Source: CAYRMN01 sp964425575 (lineage in GTDB: Bacteria; Patescibacteriota; Patescibacteriia; 2-12-FULL-60-25). Taken from it: a stretch of DNA of 18,003 nt. The translations under genes were made by a program, and so were the position numbers. Every line of letters begins with the position of its first letter. Positions within the stretch are counted from its first letter, which is position 1. The notes beneath the pieces are model-generated. The model did not search any database and had not been told where the DNA came from. It saw only the letters and a program-made list of their open reading frames with translations. The stretch covers positions 1-18,003 of the forward strand of contig CAYRMN010000024.1 in assembly GCA_964425575.1 (NCBI GenBank). Direction: 5' to 3'. Positions 8,192 through 15,721 of this stretch are shown in pieces.

Positions 8192-8222
8192 TTGGCTAAC
8201 CCCTCTATTTCTATGCTACAGT
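8192..8222 (+). promoter_or_regulatory. Promoter of the CofE-like gene, probably near-leaderless
   Basis: TTGGCT (8192-8197) is followed, 19 bases later, by TGC-TACAGT (hexamer 8217-8222). The ATG at 8232 comes only nine bases after the -10, which predicts a leader of roughly three bases. Confidence 0.4.
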
Positions 8223-8231
8223 TTTGCCCAT

Positions 8232-8948
8232 ATGGATACGCTACAAGCCAATCCGGGCAAGAATCTATGTATCATGGTGGATAATCTCCCGCATGCGCGA
8301 CTGCCCGTACGTACGCATGTGATTGTAGCCACGGATAAGATTGAGGAAGTAGCAGAAAAATATCTCAAACCTCACCTCCAAGCCGGCGACATGGTATTTA
8401 TCAGTGAAAAGGCTGTAGCAATCACGCAAGGACGAGCGATTGCCATTAAAGACATCAAGCCATCATGGCTCGCGAACTTCTTAGTTCGTTTTGTGCATAA
8501 AACTCCAGCCGGGATCGGCATTGGGAGTCCATGGACCATGGAGCTGGCCATTCGAGAAGCGGGTGTTCCACGTATGTTGTTTGCAGCTGTCGGGTCTGGT
8601 GTCATGAAACTTTTTGGCGTCCGCGGTACGTTTTATCGACTCGTTGGGAAAGGCGTAAATGCGATTGATGGTCCCTGCTCCTATACCCTGCCTCCGTATA
8701 ATGAATATGCAGTACTTGGTCCGACGAATCCTGACCGGGTCGCACGTGAACTCAAACAGCGTTTGGGCTGCGAGGTGGTGATTATTGATGCCAATGACTT
8801 GGGTGTGAATGTCCTCGGACGATCCGATGAATCTATTTCAAAAGAATTTTGTGAAAAGGTGTTTACGGATAATCCACTCGGACAATCAAGTGAGCAGACG
8901 CCGCTCTGCATTGTGAGACATCATGCGACGGAATGCGTCTCTATATAA
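8232..8948 (+). CDS. CofE-like (F420-0:gamma-glutamyl ligase family) protein
   Basis: A 238-aa protein of the CofE fold family. Family-like segments are PVRTHVI near 26-32, GDMVFISEKAVAITQGR at about 53-69, IGIGSPWTMELAIREAG near 95-111, VRGTFYRLVG near 130-139 and AIDGPC near 144-149. The last three resemble the divergent CofE relatives annotated in CPR bacteria and some cyanobacteria more than methanogen CofE. True CofE adds glutamates to coenzyme F420-0 using GTP. No other F420 gene is visible here, so that reaction should not be assumed; a different amide-forming ligation is equally possible. ATG 8232 is chosen as it follows a -10 at the spacing seen at other starts in the window; ATG 8274 is an alternative. 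The gene stands alone, ahead of a repeat region and recQ. Confidence 0.8.
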   Translation: MDTLQANPGKNLCIMVDNLPHARLPVRTHVIVATDKIEEVAEKYLKPHLQAGDMVFISEKAVAITQGRAIAIKDIKPSWLANFLVRFVHKTPAGIGIGSPWTMELAIREAGVPRMLFAAVGSGVMKLFGVRGTFYRLVGKGVNAIDGPCSYTLPPYNEYAVLGPTNPDRVARELKQRLGCEVVIIDANDLGVNVLGRSDESISKEFCEKVFTDNPLGQSSEQTPLCIVRHHATECVSI

Positions 8949-8954
8949 GCTTCC

Positions 8955-9049
8955 GTCGTCCTGAACGCAGCGTACGCGAAGCTGAAGGACCTATGAGGAA
9001 AATTTTCTTTAGAGGTCCCTCGACGTCACTTCGTTTTGCTCGGGACGAC
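8955..9049. repeat. Inverted pair of dispersed extragenic repeats
   Basis: Two related units face each other. The first begins GTCGTCCTGA at 8955 and ends GAAGGACCT at 8992. The second, read on the minus strand, begins GTCGTCCCGA at 9049 and ends GAGGGACCT near 9012. Outer arms GTCGTCC/GGACGAC and inner arms GGACCT/AGGTCC can pair, and an A/T hairpin (GGAAAA/TTTTCT) lies between them. The unit resembles the GTCATCCTGAGCGAAG-type repeats found between genes in many bacteria. It fills most of the gap before recQ and may act as a terminator or mRNA stabiliser for the CofE-like gene. Confidence 0.7.
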
Positions 9050-9075
9050 AAAAAATTAAACTGAAGCTCTCTCCC

Positions 9076-10881
9076 ATGCTCGACCTCCTCAAAAAATATT
9101 TCGGCTACGATGCCTTTCGACCGTTGCAGCAGGAGATCATCACGCATGTTGCGTCGCGAAAGGATGCGCTGGTACTCATGCCAACAGGTGGAGGAAAATC
9201 ATTGTGTTATCAACTCCCCGCCCTTGCCTTTCCGGGTCTCACCATCGTCATCTCTCCGCTTATCGCGCTCATGAAAGACCAGGTAGATGCGCTGCGTGCC
9301 AACGGTGTGGCGGCGGCATTTTTAAATAGCTCACTTTCACCGCTCGAGGCTATCACGGTCGAAAAACAAGCAAAACGCGGAGAGCTTAAACTGCTCTACC
9401 TTGCCCCCGAACGACTCTCATCACCTCAAACCCAAGCGTGGTTACAACAACTCAAGGTCAGTTTGATCGCCGTCGATGAAGCACACTGTATTTCAGAGTG
9501 GGGTCATGATTTTCGTCCGGATTATCGTCTACTCATAGCCATGCGGCGTCTTTTCCCAGGCGTCCCCCTCATCGCTCTCACTGCCACGGCAAACATACGT
9601 GTCCGCAATGACATCGTGCGTCAGCTCGGTCTCGCTGGAGGGCGCTTATTTCAATCCAGTTTTAATCGTCGAAACCTAACGTATCGCGTCCTGCCAAAAA
9701 AACGTGCGCTTGATCGATTGCTTCAAGAATTGAAGCATCGCTCTGATCAAGCGGTGATTATTTATTGTTTTTCGCGCAAAGGTACGGAGTCACTTGTAGC
9801 TGATTTGAAGGCAAATAAATTAAAAGCACTCGCGTATCACGCTGGTATGTCGCATGAAGAGCGTCGCATGGCTCAAGAGCGCTTCATTCGCGACGAGGTA
9901 CCGATCATCGTGGCCACCATTGCCTTTGGCATGGGCATTGATAAACCCGATGTACGCCTCGTGGTTCACATGGATCTGCCAAAATCTATCGAGGGCTATT
10001 ATCAGGAAACGGGCCGTGCCGGTCGTGATGGACTACCAAGCGACTGTCTTCTCTTCTATTCTGCCGGTGATCGCTGGAAACACGAATATTTTATTCGCGA
10101 GATACCGGACCAACACGAACAACAACGTGCGAGGAAGCAACTCGAGGAGGTTACACGCTACGGTGAACTCACAACCTGCCGTCGCAAATATTTATTGAAT
10201 TATTTCGGCGAAACGTGGACAACAGAAAACTGCGCAGGCTGCGATATCTGCGTGCCTCAGACTCAAGTGACTCTTACGGAGAATGCAGAAAATACCGAGA
10301 CGAATCGAGACCTGTTTGAGATTCTACGCGCAACCCGTCGCGAACTCGCCGTTGAACGTCGCGTCCCACCCTATGTTATTTTTAGTGATAAAACGCTCCT
10401 TGAAATGGCGCGGGCTATCCCTCAAGACCTTGAGAGTCTCAGTGCAATCTTCGGCGTTGGAAAAGCAAAATTAAGTCAGTTTGGTGAGCGCTTCTTACGT
10501 GACCTCATTCAATACACAAGGACACACGGCTATACAAAAGCCGTCATCGAACCACACACTCCAACTCGCCAAGCAACAACAGGAACCATCTTAGAAACAA
10601 AGCGTCTCTTCGAGCAAAAGAAAACGATTGAACAGATCGCACAATTTCGAGACCTGAGTACCGGAACGATTCTCCAACACTTAGAGAAAATTCAAGAAAA
10701 CGGCGAAACGTTAGATGTCTCCCATCTCATCTTCCCATCTGAACGTTTAGAAAAAATTGCTGCTGCGTTTACAACGACTGAAAATATCGCCCTCGCTCCG
10801 GTTCGTGAGCTGTTGGGAGAAACATATTCGTACGATGAATTGAGATTGGCGAGATTGATCATACATGAGAAGAAAACGTAA
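9076..10881 (+). CDS. recQ: ATP-dependent DNA helicase RecQ
   Basis: A 601-aa SF2 3'-5' DNA helicase acting in recombination and replication-fork repair. Visible motifs are FRPLQQEII (14-22, Q-motif area), Walker A TGGGKS (37-42), DEAH (134-137), LTATA (168-172) and QETGRAGRDG (310-319, motif VI). A zinc site is formed by Cys368, Cys386, Cys389 and Cys392. An HRDC domain covers about 411-482, including FGVGKAKLSQFG. The C-terminal 505-600 resembles the HTH_40 helix-turn-helix tail of some RecQ proteins. Only about 18 residues separate the last zinc cysteine from the HRDC domain, so the usual RQC winged helix appears to be missing. The ATG at 9076 places the helicase core at the normal distance; there is no Shine-Dalgarno. 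The gene stands alone downstream of the repeat pair. Confidence 0.95.
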   Translation: MLDLLKKYFGYDAFRPLQQEIITHVASRKDALVLMPTGGGKSLCYQLPALAFPGLTIVISPLIALMKDQVDALRANGVAAAFLNSSLSPLEAITVEKQAKRGELKLLYLAPERLSSPQTQAWLQQLKVSLIAVDEAHCISEWGHDFRPDYRLLIAMRRLFPGVPLIALTATANIRVRNDIVRQLGLAGGRLFQSSFNRRNLTYRVLPKKRALDRLLQELKHRSDQAVIIYCFSRKGTESLVADLKANKLKALAYHAGMSHEERRMAQERFIRDEVPIIVATIAFGMGIDKPDVRLVVHMDLPKSIEGYYQETGRAGRDGLPSDCLLFYSAGDRWKHEYFIREIPDQHEQQRARKQLEEVTRYGELTTCRRKYLLNYFGETWTTENCAGCDICVPQTQVTLTENAENTETNRDLFEILRATRRELAVERRVPPYVIFSDKTLLEMARAIPQDLESLSAIFGVGKAKLSQFGERFLRDLIQYTRTHGYTKAVIEPHTPTRQATTGTILETKRLFEQKKTIEQIAQFRDLSTGTILQHLEKIQENGETLDVSHLIFPSERLEKIAAAFTTTENIALAPVRELLGETYSYDELRLARLIIHEKKT

Positions 10882-10890
10882 AGGACACGC

Positions 10891-10918
10891 TTGTTCAACA
10901 TGTTGTATTTGCTATACT
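10891..10918 (+). promoter_or_regulatory. Promoter of the 102-aa gene
   Basis: TTGTTC (10891-10896), a 16-base spacer, then TGC-TATACT (hexamer 10913-10918). This is one of the best matches to an extended sigma-70 promoter in the window. It predicts a leader of about 19 bases before the ATG at 10944. Confidence 0.6.
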
Positions 10919-10943
10919 GAAATCCTATTCTTGTTTTCTCAGT

Positions 10944-11252
10944 ATGCATGAATTTAATCTCATGGTGTCTATCGAAACGCCGAAGCGTCCGCTAAAGGCT
11001 ATAGAAGTGCGCATGTCCGATGGTGGTGCTACCGCTGAATTAAACAAAAATCATGTGTTGCGCACACTTGGTAAAGATAGCTTAGACGGGATACAAAGAA
11101 ATGAAGAAATGTTACTAAATACTGGGGCAAAATTATATATTCACAAGAATGGAACGGGCCATATTAGCGGCTATGCCGCGGATGGCTCTGATGTACGAAC
11201 CATTGCTGAAGGAATTGAGCAAGGAAAATCTGGCTTTTTAGATAAAAATTGA
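10944..11252 (+). CDS. Hypothetical protein, 102 aa
   Basis: I do not recognise this small soluble protein. It is polar, glycine-rich towards the end, and has no cysteine, signal peptide or membrane helix. The middle reads like a small alpha/beta domain (AKLYIHKNGTGHISGYAADG) and the end carries a helix (VRTIAEGIEQGKSG). A start at Met7 (10962) is possible; ATG 10944 is taken because it is first after the promoter. The gene has its own strong promoter, and a weak hairpin (CTTGC/GCAAG, 11269-11284) lies after it. It sits between recQ and rpsO with no obvious functional link to either. Confidence 0.65.
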   Translation: MHEFNLMVSIETPKRPLKAIEVRMSDGGATAELNKNHVLRTLGKDSLDGIQRNEEMLLNTGAKLYIHKNGTGHISGYAADGSDVRTIAEGIEQGKSGFLDKN

Positions 11253-11305
11253 GTCTTTCCTTGAAGAACTTGCCCTGTAGCAAGGCCCATGTTAACCTCT
11301 GCACA

Positions 11306-11440
11306 CTTATTCATCCTACGTCCGTTTGGTTCATCCTAAACTTTATCGAAGGAGGAACGAGACGGCACGCGCATCCGGATACATACATTTTTTGAAGGAT
11401 TCGGCACGGATCCGCAACAAACGTCTGTAACCGATATCCC
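11306..11440 (+). promoter_or_regulatory. Structured leader upstream of rpsO with an orphan Shine-Dalgarno
   Basis: About 135 bases precede rpsO. They contain a perfect AAGGAGG (11349-11355) that is 85 bases from the rpsO ATG and has no start codon within reach. Pairing potential includes CGTTTG (11323-11328) with CAAACG (11418-11423), and the palindromes ATCCGGAT (11373-11380) and CGGATCCG (11407-11414), which can also pair with each other. There is no Shine-Dalgarno directly before the ATG at 11441. Ribosomal protein S15 represses its own mRNA in several bacteria through unrelated leader structures, so this is a candidate S15-binding leader. That is inference. Confidence 0.4.
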
Positions 11441-11701
11441 ATGTTAGACGCCACAAAAAAGAAGAAAATTATTGAGAAATTTAAGACCCATGCCACAGAT
11501 ACGGGGTCTCCGCAGGTCCAAATTGCTATTTTAACGGAAGAAATCAAGGACCTAAGCGAGCACTTGAAGAGCCATAAGAAAGACTTTTCTTCTCGCCGCG
11601 GCTTGATCAAGAAGGTTGGCGAGCGCCGTCGCCTCATGAAGTACCTGAAGCGCGAAGATGCTAAGGCCTACGACGAACTGATGACAAAACTCAAAATCTA
11701 A
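11441..11701 (+). CDS. rpsO: 30S ribosomal protein S15
   Basis: An 86-aa protein matching bacterial S15 (usually 88-89 aa) along its length. The signatures are FKTHATDTGSPQVQIAIL at 14-31, the LSEHLKSHKKDFSSRRGL region at 38-55 and RRRLMKYLKR near 62-71. S15 binds the three-way junction of 16S rRNA helices 20-22 early in assembly of the small-subunit platform. The conserved His and Asp of the HATDTGS loop are present. It is followed by a strong hairpin, then by a NYN nuclease gene and pnp, so the classical rpsO-pnp neighbourhood is kept with one gene inserted. The start is fixed by the family N-terminus. Confidence 0.97.
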   Translation: MLDATKKKKIIEKFKTHATDTGSPQVQIAILTEEIKDLSEHLKSHKKDFSSRRGLIKKVGERRRLMKYLKREDAKAYDELMTKLKI

Positions 11702-11709
11702 GCTGAACC

Positions 11710-11741
11710 AAGCCCCGCATCATATGATGTGGGGCTTGCTT
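11710..11741 (+). terminator. Hairpin terminator after rpsO
   Basis: A long stem, AAGCCCC (11710-11716) with GGGGCTT (11731-11737), continues through the palindrome CATCATATGATG in the middle. The trailing GCTTTA is only weakly T-rich, so read-through to the next genes is likely. The -35 of the next promoter overlaps its 3' arm. Confidence 0.65.
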
Positions 11742-11764
11742 TATGAGTCATTTTCTGCTATCTT
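11736..11764 (+). promoter_or_regulatory. Promoter of the NYN-pnp unit
   Basis: TTGCTT (11736-11741), a 17-base spacer, then TATCTT (11759-11764) preceded by CTGC. The -35 overlaps the 3' arm of the rpsO terminator. It predicts a leader of about 65 pyrimidine-rich bases before the ATG at 11838, without a Shine-Dalgarno. Confidence 0.5.
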
Positions 11765-11837
11765 ACCGATGAGTTGAGGCGCAATTTTCTTTACAATCTC
11801 TTATTTTTTAACTTTTTTTGCTTATCTCACTCTTTTT

Positions 11838-12440
11838 ATGATCAAACATCTCGCACAGCGAGTTGCTGTGCTCGTTGACGCTCAGAACATGTACCATTCC
11901 GCCAAGCATCTACACTCAGCCCGTCTACATTTTGGTAAAGCGGTAGAAACCGTAGTAGCTGGTCGCCCACTCATTCGGGCAATCGCGTACGTCGCAAAAT
12001 CAAAAACTGGCGAAGAATCTGCCTTCTTTGATGCACTCATCGAATCCAGCATCGAGCCAAAAATTAAAGATGTTCAAGAATTCTCGTCCGGTGCAAAAAA
12101 GGCGGACTGGGATGTCGGTATGGCCATTGACGCGGTCATGTTGGCCGAAAAAGTCGATGTCATTATTCTCATGACCGGTGATGGTGACTTTGTGCCACTT
12201 GTTCAGTATCTTCATGGACGAGGCGTCATGGTGGAGGTAGCTGCCTTTACCGAATCGACCAATGCGCAACTCAAGGCCGTTGCCGATAGCTTCTTCGATC
12301 TCTCCATCGCTCCTGATCTACTCATGAAAGCTCGACGAGGACCTGCACCAACTCGAACGACCAAAGAGTCCGAAGACGATCTTCACTTTGAAGATTTTGA
12401 TGAAAAGACAGACGGTGCTCATATTAAAATCTCTTACTAA
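11838..12440 (+). CDS. NYN-domain putative RNase (LabA/DUF88-like)
   Basis: A 200-aa protein of the NYN/PIN-like nuclease superfamily. VLVDAQNMY at 11-19 contributes the first acidic residue, Asp14, with Asn17. KADWDVGMAIDAV at 88-100 gives Asp90/Asp92, and TGDGDFVPLV at 113-122 gives Asp115/Asp117. Together these make the expected metal-binding acidic centre. The last 35 residues are charged and look disordered. Family members are metal-dependent ribonucleases or RNA-processing factors; the target is not known. The gene lies between rpsO and pnp and ends 11 bases before the pnp ATG, so it is almost certainly co-transcribed with PNPase. That supports a role in RNA turnover or processing. ATG 11838 is the only start that keeps the family N-terminus. 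Confidence 0.87.
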   Translation: MIKHLAQRVAVLVDAQNMYHSAKHLHSARLHFGKAVETVVAGRPLIRAIAYVAKSKTGEESAFFDALIESSIEPKIKDVQEFSSGAKKADWDVGMAIDAVMLAEKVDVIILMTGDGDFVPLVQYLHGRGVMVEVAAFTESTNAQLKAVADSFFDLSIAPDLLMKARRGPAPTRTTKESEDDLHFEDFDEKTDGAHIKISY

Positions 12441-12451
12441 CCACCTCTCGT

Positions 12452-14668
12452 ATGCAACAATCACAAGAATTTTCAATTGAATGGGGCGGCCGTACGCTCA
12501 CCATCGGCGTTGGACAACTCGCACAACAAGCCAGCGGCTCTTGCACGGTCCGCTATGGTGATACCGTCGCGCTGTGTACGGCTACGATGGGTGGTGCACG
12601 CGAGGGGTTGGATTTTTTTCCACTCCAGGTTGATTTCGAAGAACGTTTGTACGCGGCTGGTCGCATCAAAGGTTCACGCTTCATTAAACGAGAAGGCCGA
12701 CCAACAGATGAAGCCGTTCTCTCAGGTCGCTTGATTGATCGCGCCATTCGTCCGTTATTTAATGATCGCATGCGCAATGAAATTGCGGTGGTGGCTACTG
12801 TATTTTCTCACGATCAAGAAAACGATGCAGATATTCCAGGCCTGATCGGTGCATCTTGCGCGCTCGCTATTTCTGATATTCCTTGGGATGGTCCGATTGC
12901 CGCTGTTCGCATTGGCCGCGTCAACGGACAATGGCTCATAAATCCAACCTACGCCCAAATTGAAGAAGGTGGACTTGATCTCGTTGTTGCTGGGCTTCAT
13001 GGGAAAACGATCATGCTTGAAGCGGGTGCGAATCAAATCACTGAAGCTGAAGCCGGTGAAGCAATTGCGTTAGCACATACACAGCTTGAACCGGTCATTG
13101 CTCTGATTGAAAAAGTACGTGCTGCAGTCGGCAAAAACAAAGCCGATATTTTCTCCCCAAAAAATGTGGAGGAAGAAGCGGAACTCGCGGAACGTCAGCG
13201 CATTGTGGCAGCTGCACGTGAATTCATGACCTCGCGCCGCGCGACAACGCTCTTCGCACAACCATTGAAGACGAAAGCGGATCGCAAAGCAGCTGTTGGT
13301 AAGCTCAAAATTGAGCTTGAACAACATCTCATTGAGCAGAGCGTTCCAAAAGAACATCGCAAAGCCGCTATGGATATTGTGGATGAGCACGTTGATGGTG
13401 AAATCACGCGTATGATTCTGGAAGAAGGCCGACGCGCCGATGGTCGCGCGCTAGATGAAATCCGTGAGTTAGGCGCGATTGTTGGTTTTTTACCACGTAC
13501 CCATGGGTCCGCATTATTTCAACGCGGTTCAACGCAAGTACTCTCAAGTATCACGCTGGGAGCGCCGGGCATGGAACAGACGCTCGACACCATGGAGTTC
13601 CAGGCAAAGAAGCGTTTTTTCCATCACTATAATTTTCCGAGCTATTCCGTTGGAGAAACGCGCGGTAATCGCGGACCAGGTCGACGTGAAATAGGACACG
13701 GCGCGCTCGCCGAGCGAGCCATCATGCCAATCTTGCCAAACCGAGAGGCGTTCCCGTACACCGTGCGCATTGTGTCAGAAGTTCTTGGTTCTAATGGATC
13801 ATCTTCCATGGGTGCCACCTGTGGCTCAACACTTGCACTCATGGATGCCGGCGTACCGATCTCAGCACCCGTTGCCGGTATTGCTATGGGCATGGCGAGC
13901 GATGAGAAGGCTGGCATCTTCCGCGTGATTACAGACCTTCAAGATTTAGAAGATGGCACGGGTGGAATGGACTTTAAAGTCGCAGGAACTCGCAATGGCA
14001 TTACCGCCATTCAAATGGATACCAAAACACACGGCATTCCACTGAAGACCGTTCAAGAAACGTTTGCCGCTGCACTCACAGCTCGTTTACAGATCCTTGA
14101 CCTGATCGAGCAGACCATCGCTCAACCACGTGCAGATTTGTCCAAATGGGCTCCACGCATCCAATCATTCCGCATCAACCCAGAACGCATTCGTGATGTG
14201 ATTGGTCCAGGTGGCAAGATGATTAACGAAATCATCGATGCCTGCGATGTTGAAATCGACATCGAAGATGACGGTCTCGTCATGATCACCTCAACTAACC
14301 CAGATGGCATGAAACGGGCAGTTGAATGGGTCAAACAACTGACGCGTGAAATCGTTGTGAATGAAATCTTCACCGGTACGGTTACCCGCATCATGGATTT
14401 CGGTGCCTTCGTCGAAATTCTTCCTAAACAGGAAGGTCTCGTGCATATCTCCGAACTCGCGCCGCAGCGCGTTGAGAAAGTCACGGATATTGTGAAGGTT
14501 GGTGATAAAGTCACGGTCAAAGTCTACGAAATCGATTCCATGGGTCGCATCAACCTCTCCATCAAACGCACTGATCCAAACTACGTCCCACCAGAAAAAA
14601 GTGAACGCCCACCACGGGACAGCAAGCCAAGTGGTGGTCGAGGAGGATTCGGGGGAGGAAGACGCTAG
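12452..14668 (+). CDS. pnp: Polyribonucleotide nucleotidyltransferase (PNPase)
   Basis: A 738-aa PNPase, the phosphorolytic 3'-5' exoribonuclease. Its parts are a first RNase PH domain (about 10-145, with EGRPTDEAVLSGRLIDRAIR at 81-100), an all-helical linker (about 235-315), and a second RNase PH domain (about 325-555). A KH domain (about 572-630, GPGGK at 585-589) and an S1 domain (about 636-706) follow. Metal and catalytic residues Asp501, Asp507 and Lys509 are present in EDGTGGMDFK; the usual GDMDFK is GGMDFK here, so the middle aspartate is replaced. After S1 comes a short proline- and arginine/glycine-rich tail ending GRGGFGGGRR. Length is close to E. coli PNPase (711 aa). It is downstream of the NYN nuclease in the same unit and is closed by a strong terminator. 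Confidence 0.97.
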   Translation: MQQSQEFSIEWGGRTLTIGVGQLAQQASGSCTVRYGDTVALCTATMGGAREGLDFFPLQVDFEERLYAAGRIKGSRFIKREGRPTDEAVLSGRLIDRAIRPLFNDRMRNEIAVVATVFSHDQENDADIPGLIGASCALAISDIPWDGPIAAVRIGRVNGQWLINPTYAQIEEGGLDLVVAGLHGKTIMLEAGANQITEAEAGEAIALAHTQLEPVIALIEKVRAAVGKNKADIFSPKNVEEEAELAERQRIVAAAREFMTSRRATTLFAQPLKTKADRKAAVGKLKIELEQHLIEQSVPKEHRKAAMDIVDEHVDGEITRMILEEGRRADGRALDEIRELGAIVGFLPRTHGSALFQRGSTQVLSSITLGAPGMEQTLDTMEFQAKKRFFHHYNFPSYSVGETRGNRGPGRREIGHGALAERAIMPILPNREAFPYTVRIVSEVLGSNGSSSMGATCGSTLALMDAGVPISAPVAGIAMGMASDEKAGIFRVITDLQDLEDGTGGMDFKVAGTRNGITAIQMDTKTHGIPLKTVQETFAAALTARLQILDLIEQTIAQPRADLSKWAPRIQSFRINPERIRDVIGPGGKMINEIIDACDVEIDIEDDGLVMITSTNPDGMKRAVEWVKQLTREIVVNEIFTGTVTRIMDFGAFVEILPKQEGLVHISELAPQRVEKVTDIVKVGDKVTVKVYEIDSMGRINLSIKRTDPNYVPPEKSERPPRDSKPSGGRGGFGGGRR

Positions 14669-14674
14669 AGCATA

Positions 14675-14700
14675 AAAAATGAGCCTTGCGGCTCATTTTT
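14675..14700 (+). terminator. Rho-independent terminator after pnp
   Basis: A perfect 11-bp stem, AAAAATGAGCC (14675-14685) and GGCTCATTTTT (14690-14700), with the tetraloop TTGC. The 3' arm ends in the T-run. It begins six bases after the pnp stop. The A-run on the 5' side makes it able to work in both directions. Confidence 0.9.
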
Positions 14701-14721
14701 GTATATCCTGAAATGACACCG

Positions 14722-14730
14722 TGCTATACT
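14722..14730 (+). promoter_or_regulatory. Extended -10 for the anchored exported protein
   Basis: TGC-TATACT (hexamer 14725-14730) is identical to the -10 upstream of the 102-aa gene. No clear -35 is seen. The leader to the ATG at 14762 would be about 25 bases. Confidence 0.5.
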
Positions 14731-14761
14731 TTTCACAATATCTCTATTATTTTTCTATTCT

Positions 14762-15712
14762 ATGAATCGTGAAAACGTTCAGTGGATTGCCGTCGCGCTT
14801 ATTGCATGTGGATTGATTGGCGTAACCAGTATTATCGTTAAACAAAACGAACAGTTGAACAGAGTATCACAAGGCCTTGATAGGGTAGAAACAATGGTGG
14901 AAATATATGCTTCAAAAGCAAAAGCAACACCAACGCCCACATCTGCGTCATCCATCCCAACATCGACCCTGTCCAACTCACAAACCATACCAGATGTTTT
15001 TGATGGTTTCTCAGTGATTACTCAAAAACCTGGAATCACATCGAGTGGCTTCGTTATTCAATTTGTTCATCTCTGTAAAGGAACCGTTCAGGCAGCAGAA
15101 GGACAATCTGTCCCATTTTGTTTAGGAGAAAATCGACTAGGCGTTTTAAATCCGGTTTCGAGTTTCTCGGGGCCTGAGATTCTTGCATCAAACACCGTTT
15201 CAAAAGCAGAAGATGCTCCAGTTCTTATGAATGTTGAATATGTTAAAGGAGCAACAAAACAAGGGGGAGCTTTCCTCATTTCATACACTCCGGAACCCTG
15301 CACAACGATGAATGATTGCGGAGCGGGTATGCCGGAGCACTATGTCAGATATGTCTATGATTTTAGCAATCTAGTGGGTGGTCTCCGCTCAATACAACAT
15401 TTTCCAGAAAGAGGCACATTGACTTGGAATTCTCTGGGTACCAAAGCACTGGTATATCCCAATAGCGCAGGAGGTGCAGGTTACGAAGCAGTTATCCTTA
15501 CTGGGTATGATTTGCTGAAAGATTCACAAAAGAACCTTACAACAGTAACGGGAGTGGGAGACATACATGGAAGCGCGTCCGATCCCCATACCGATATTCA
15601 AGGAAAGCGTCTTCCTTTTTGGAACAAGTTTGATTGGATTGATGACTCACATTTCACAGCCGAGCTCATCAATCCAGACGGAACAAAAAAGATCGTGAAC
15701 GGACAATTTTAA
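14762..15712 (+). CDS. N-terminally anchored exported protein, 316 aa
   Basis: Not recognised. A single transmembrane segment (about 8-26) is followed by a short predicted coiled coil (27-50) and a Thr/Ser/Pro-rich linker (54-75). A globular exported domain then carries several cysteines, including those in HLCKG, PFCLG and the PEPCTTMNDCG loop, which could form disulfides. The domain contains many beta-type segments and a tryptophan-rich ending (PFWNKFDWIDD). The residues before the helix (MNRENVQ) carry little net charge, so N-in/C-out topology is likely but not certain. It has its own promoter and is bounded by strong terminators on both sides, so it is a single-gene unit. A surface or periplasm-like role is inferred from topology only. 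Confidence 0.75.
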   Translation: MNRENVQWIAVALIACGLIGVTSIIVKQNEQLNRVSQGLDRVETMVEIYASKAKATPTPTSASSIPTSTLSNSQTIPDVFDGFSVITQKPGITSSGFVIQFVHLCKGTVQAAEGQSVPFCLGENRLGVLNPVSSFSGPEILASNTVSKAEDAPVLMNVEYVKGATKQGGAFLISYTPEPCTTMNDCGAGMPEHYVRYVYDFSNLVGGLRSIQHFPERGTLTWNSLGTKALVYPNSAGGAGYEAVILTGYDLLKDSQKNLTTVTGVGDIHGSASDPHTDIQGKRLPFWNKFDWIDDSHFTAELINPDGTKKIVNGQF

Positions 15713-15721
15713 ACAAGGCTC

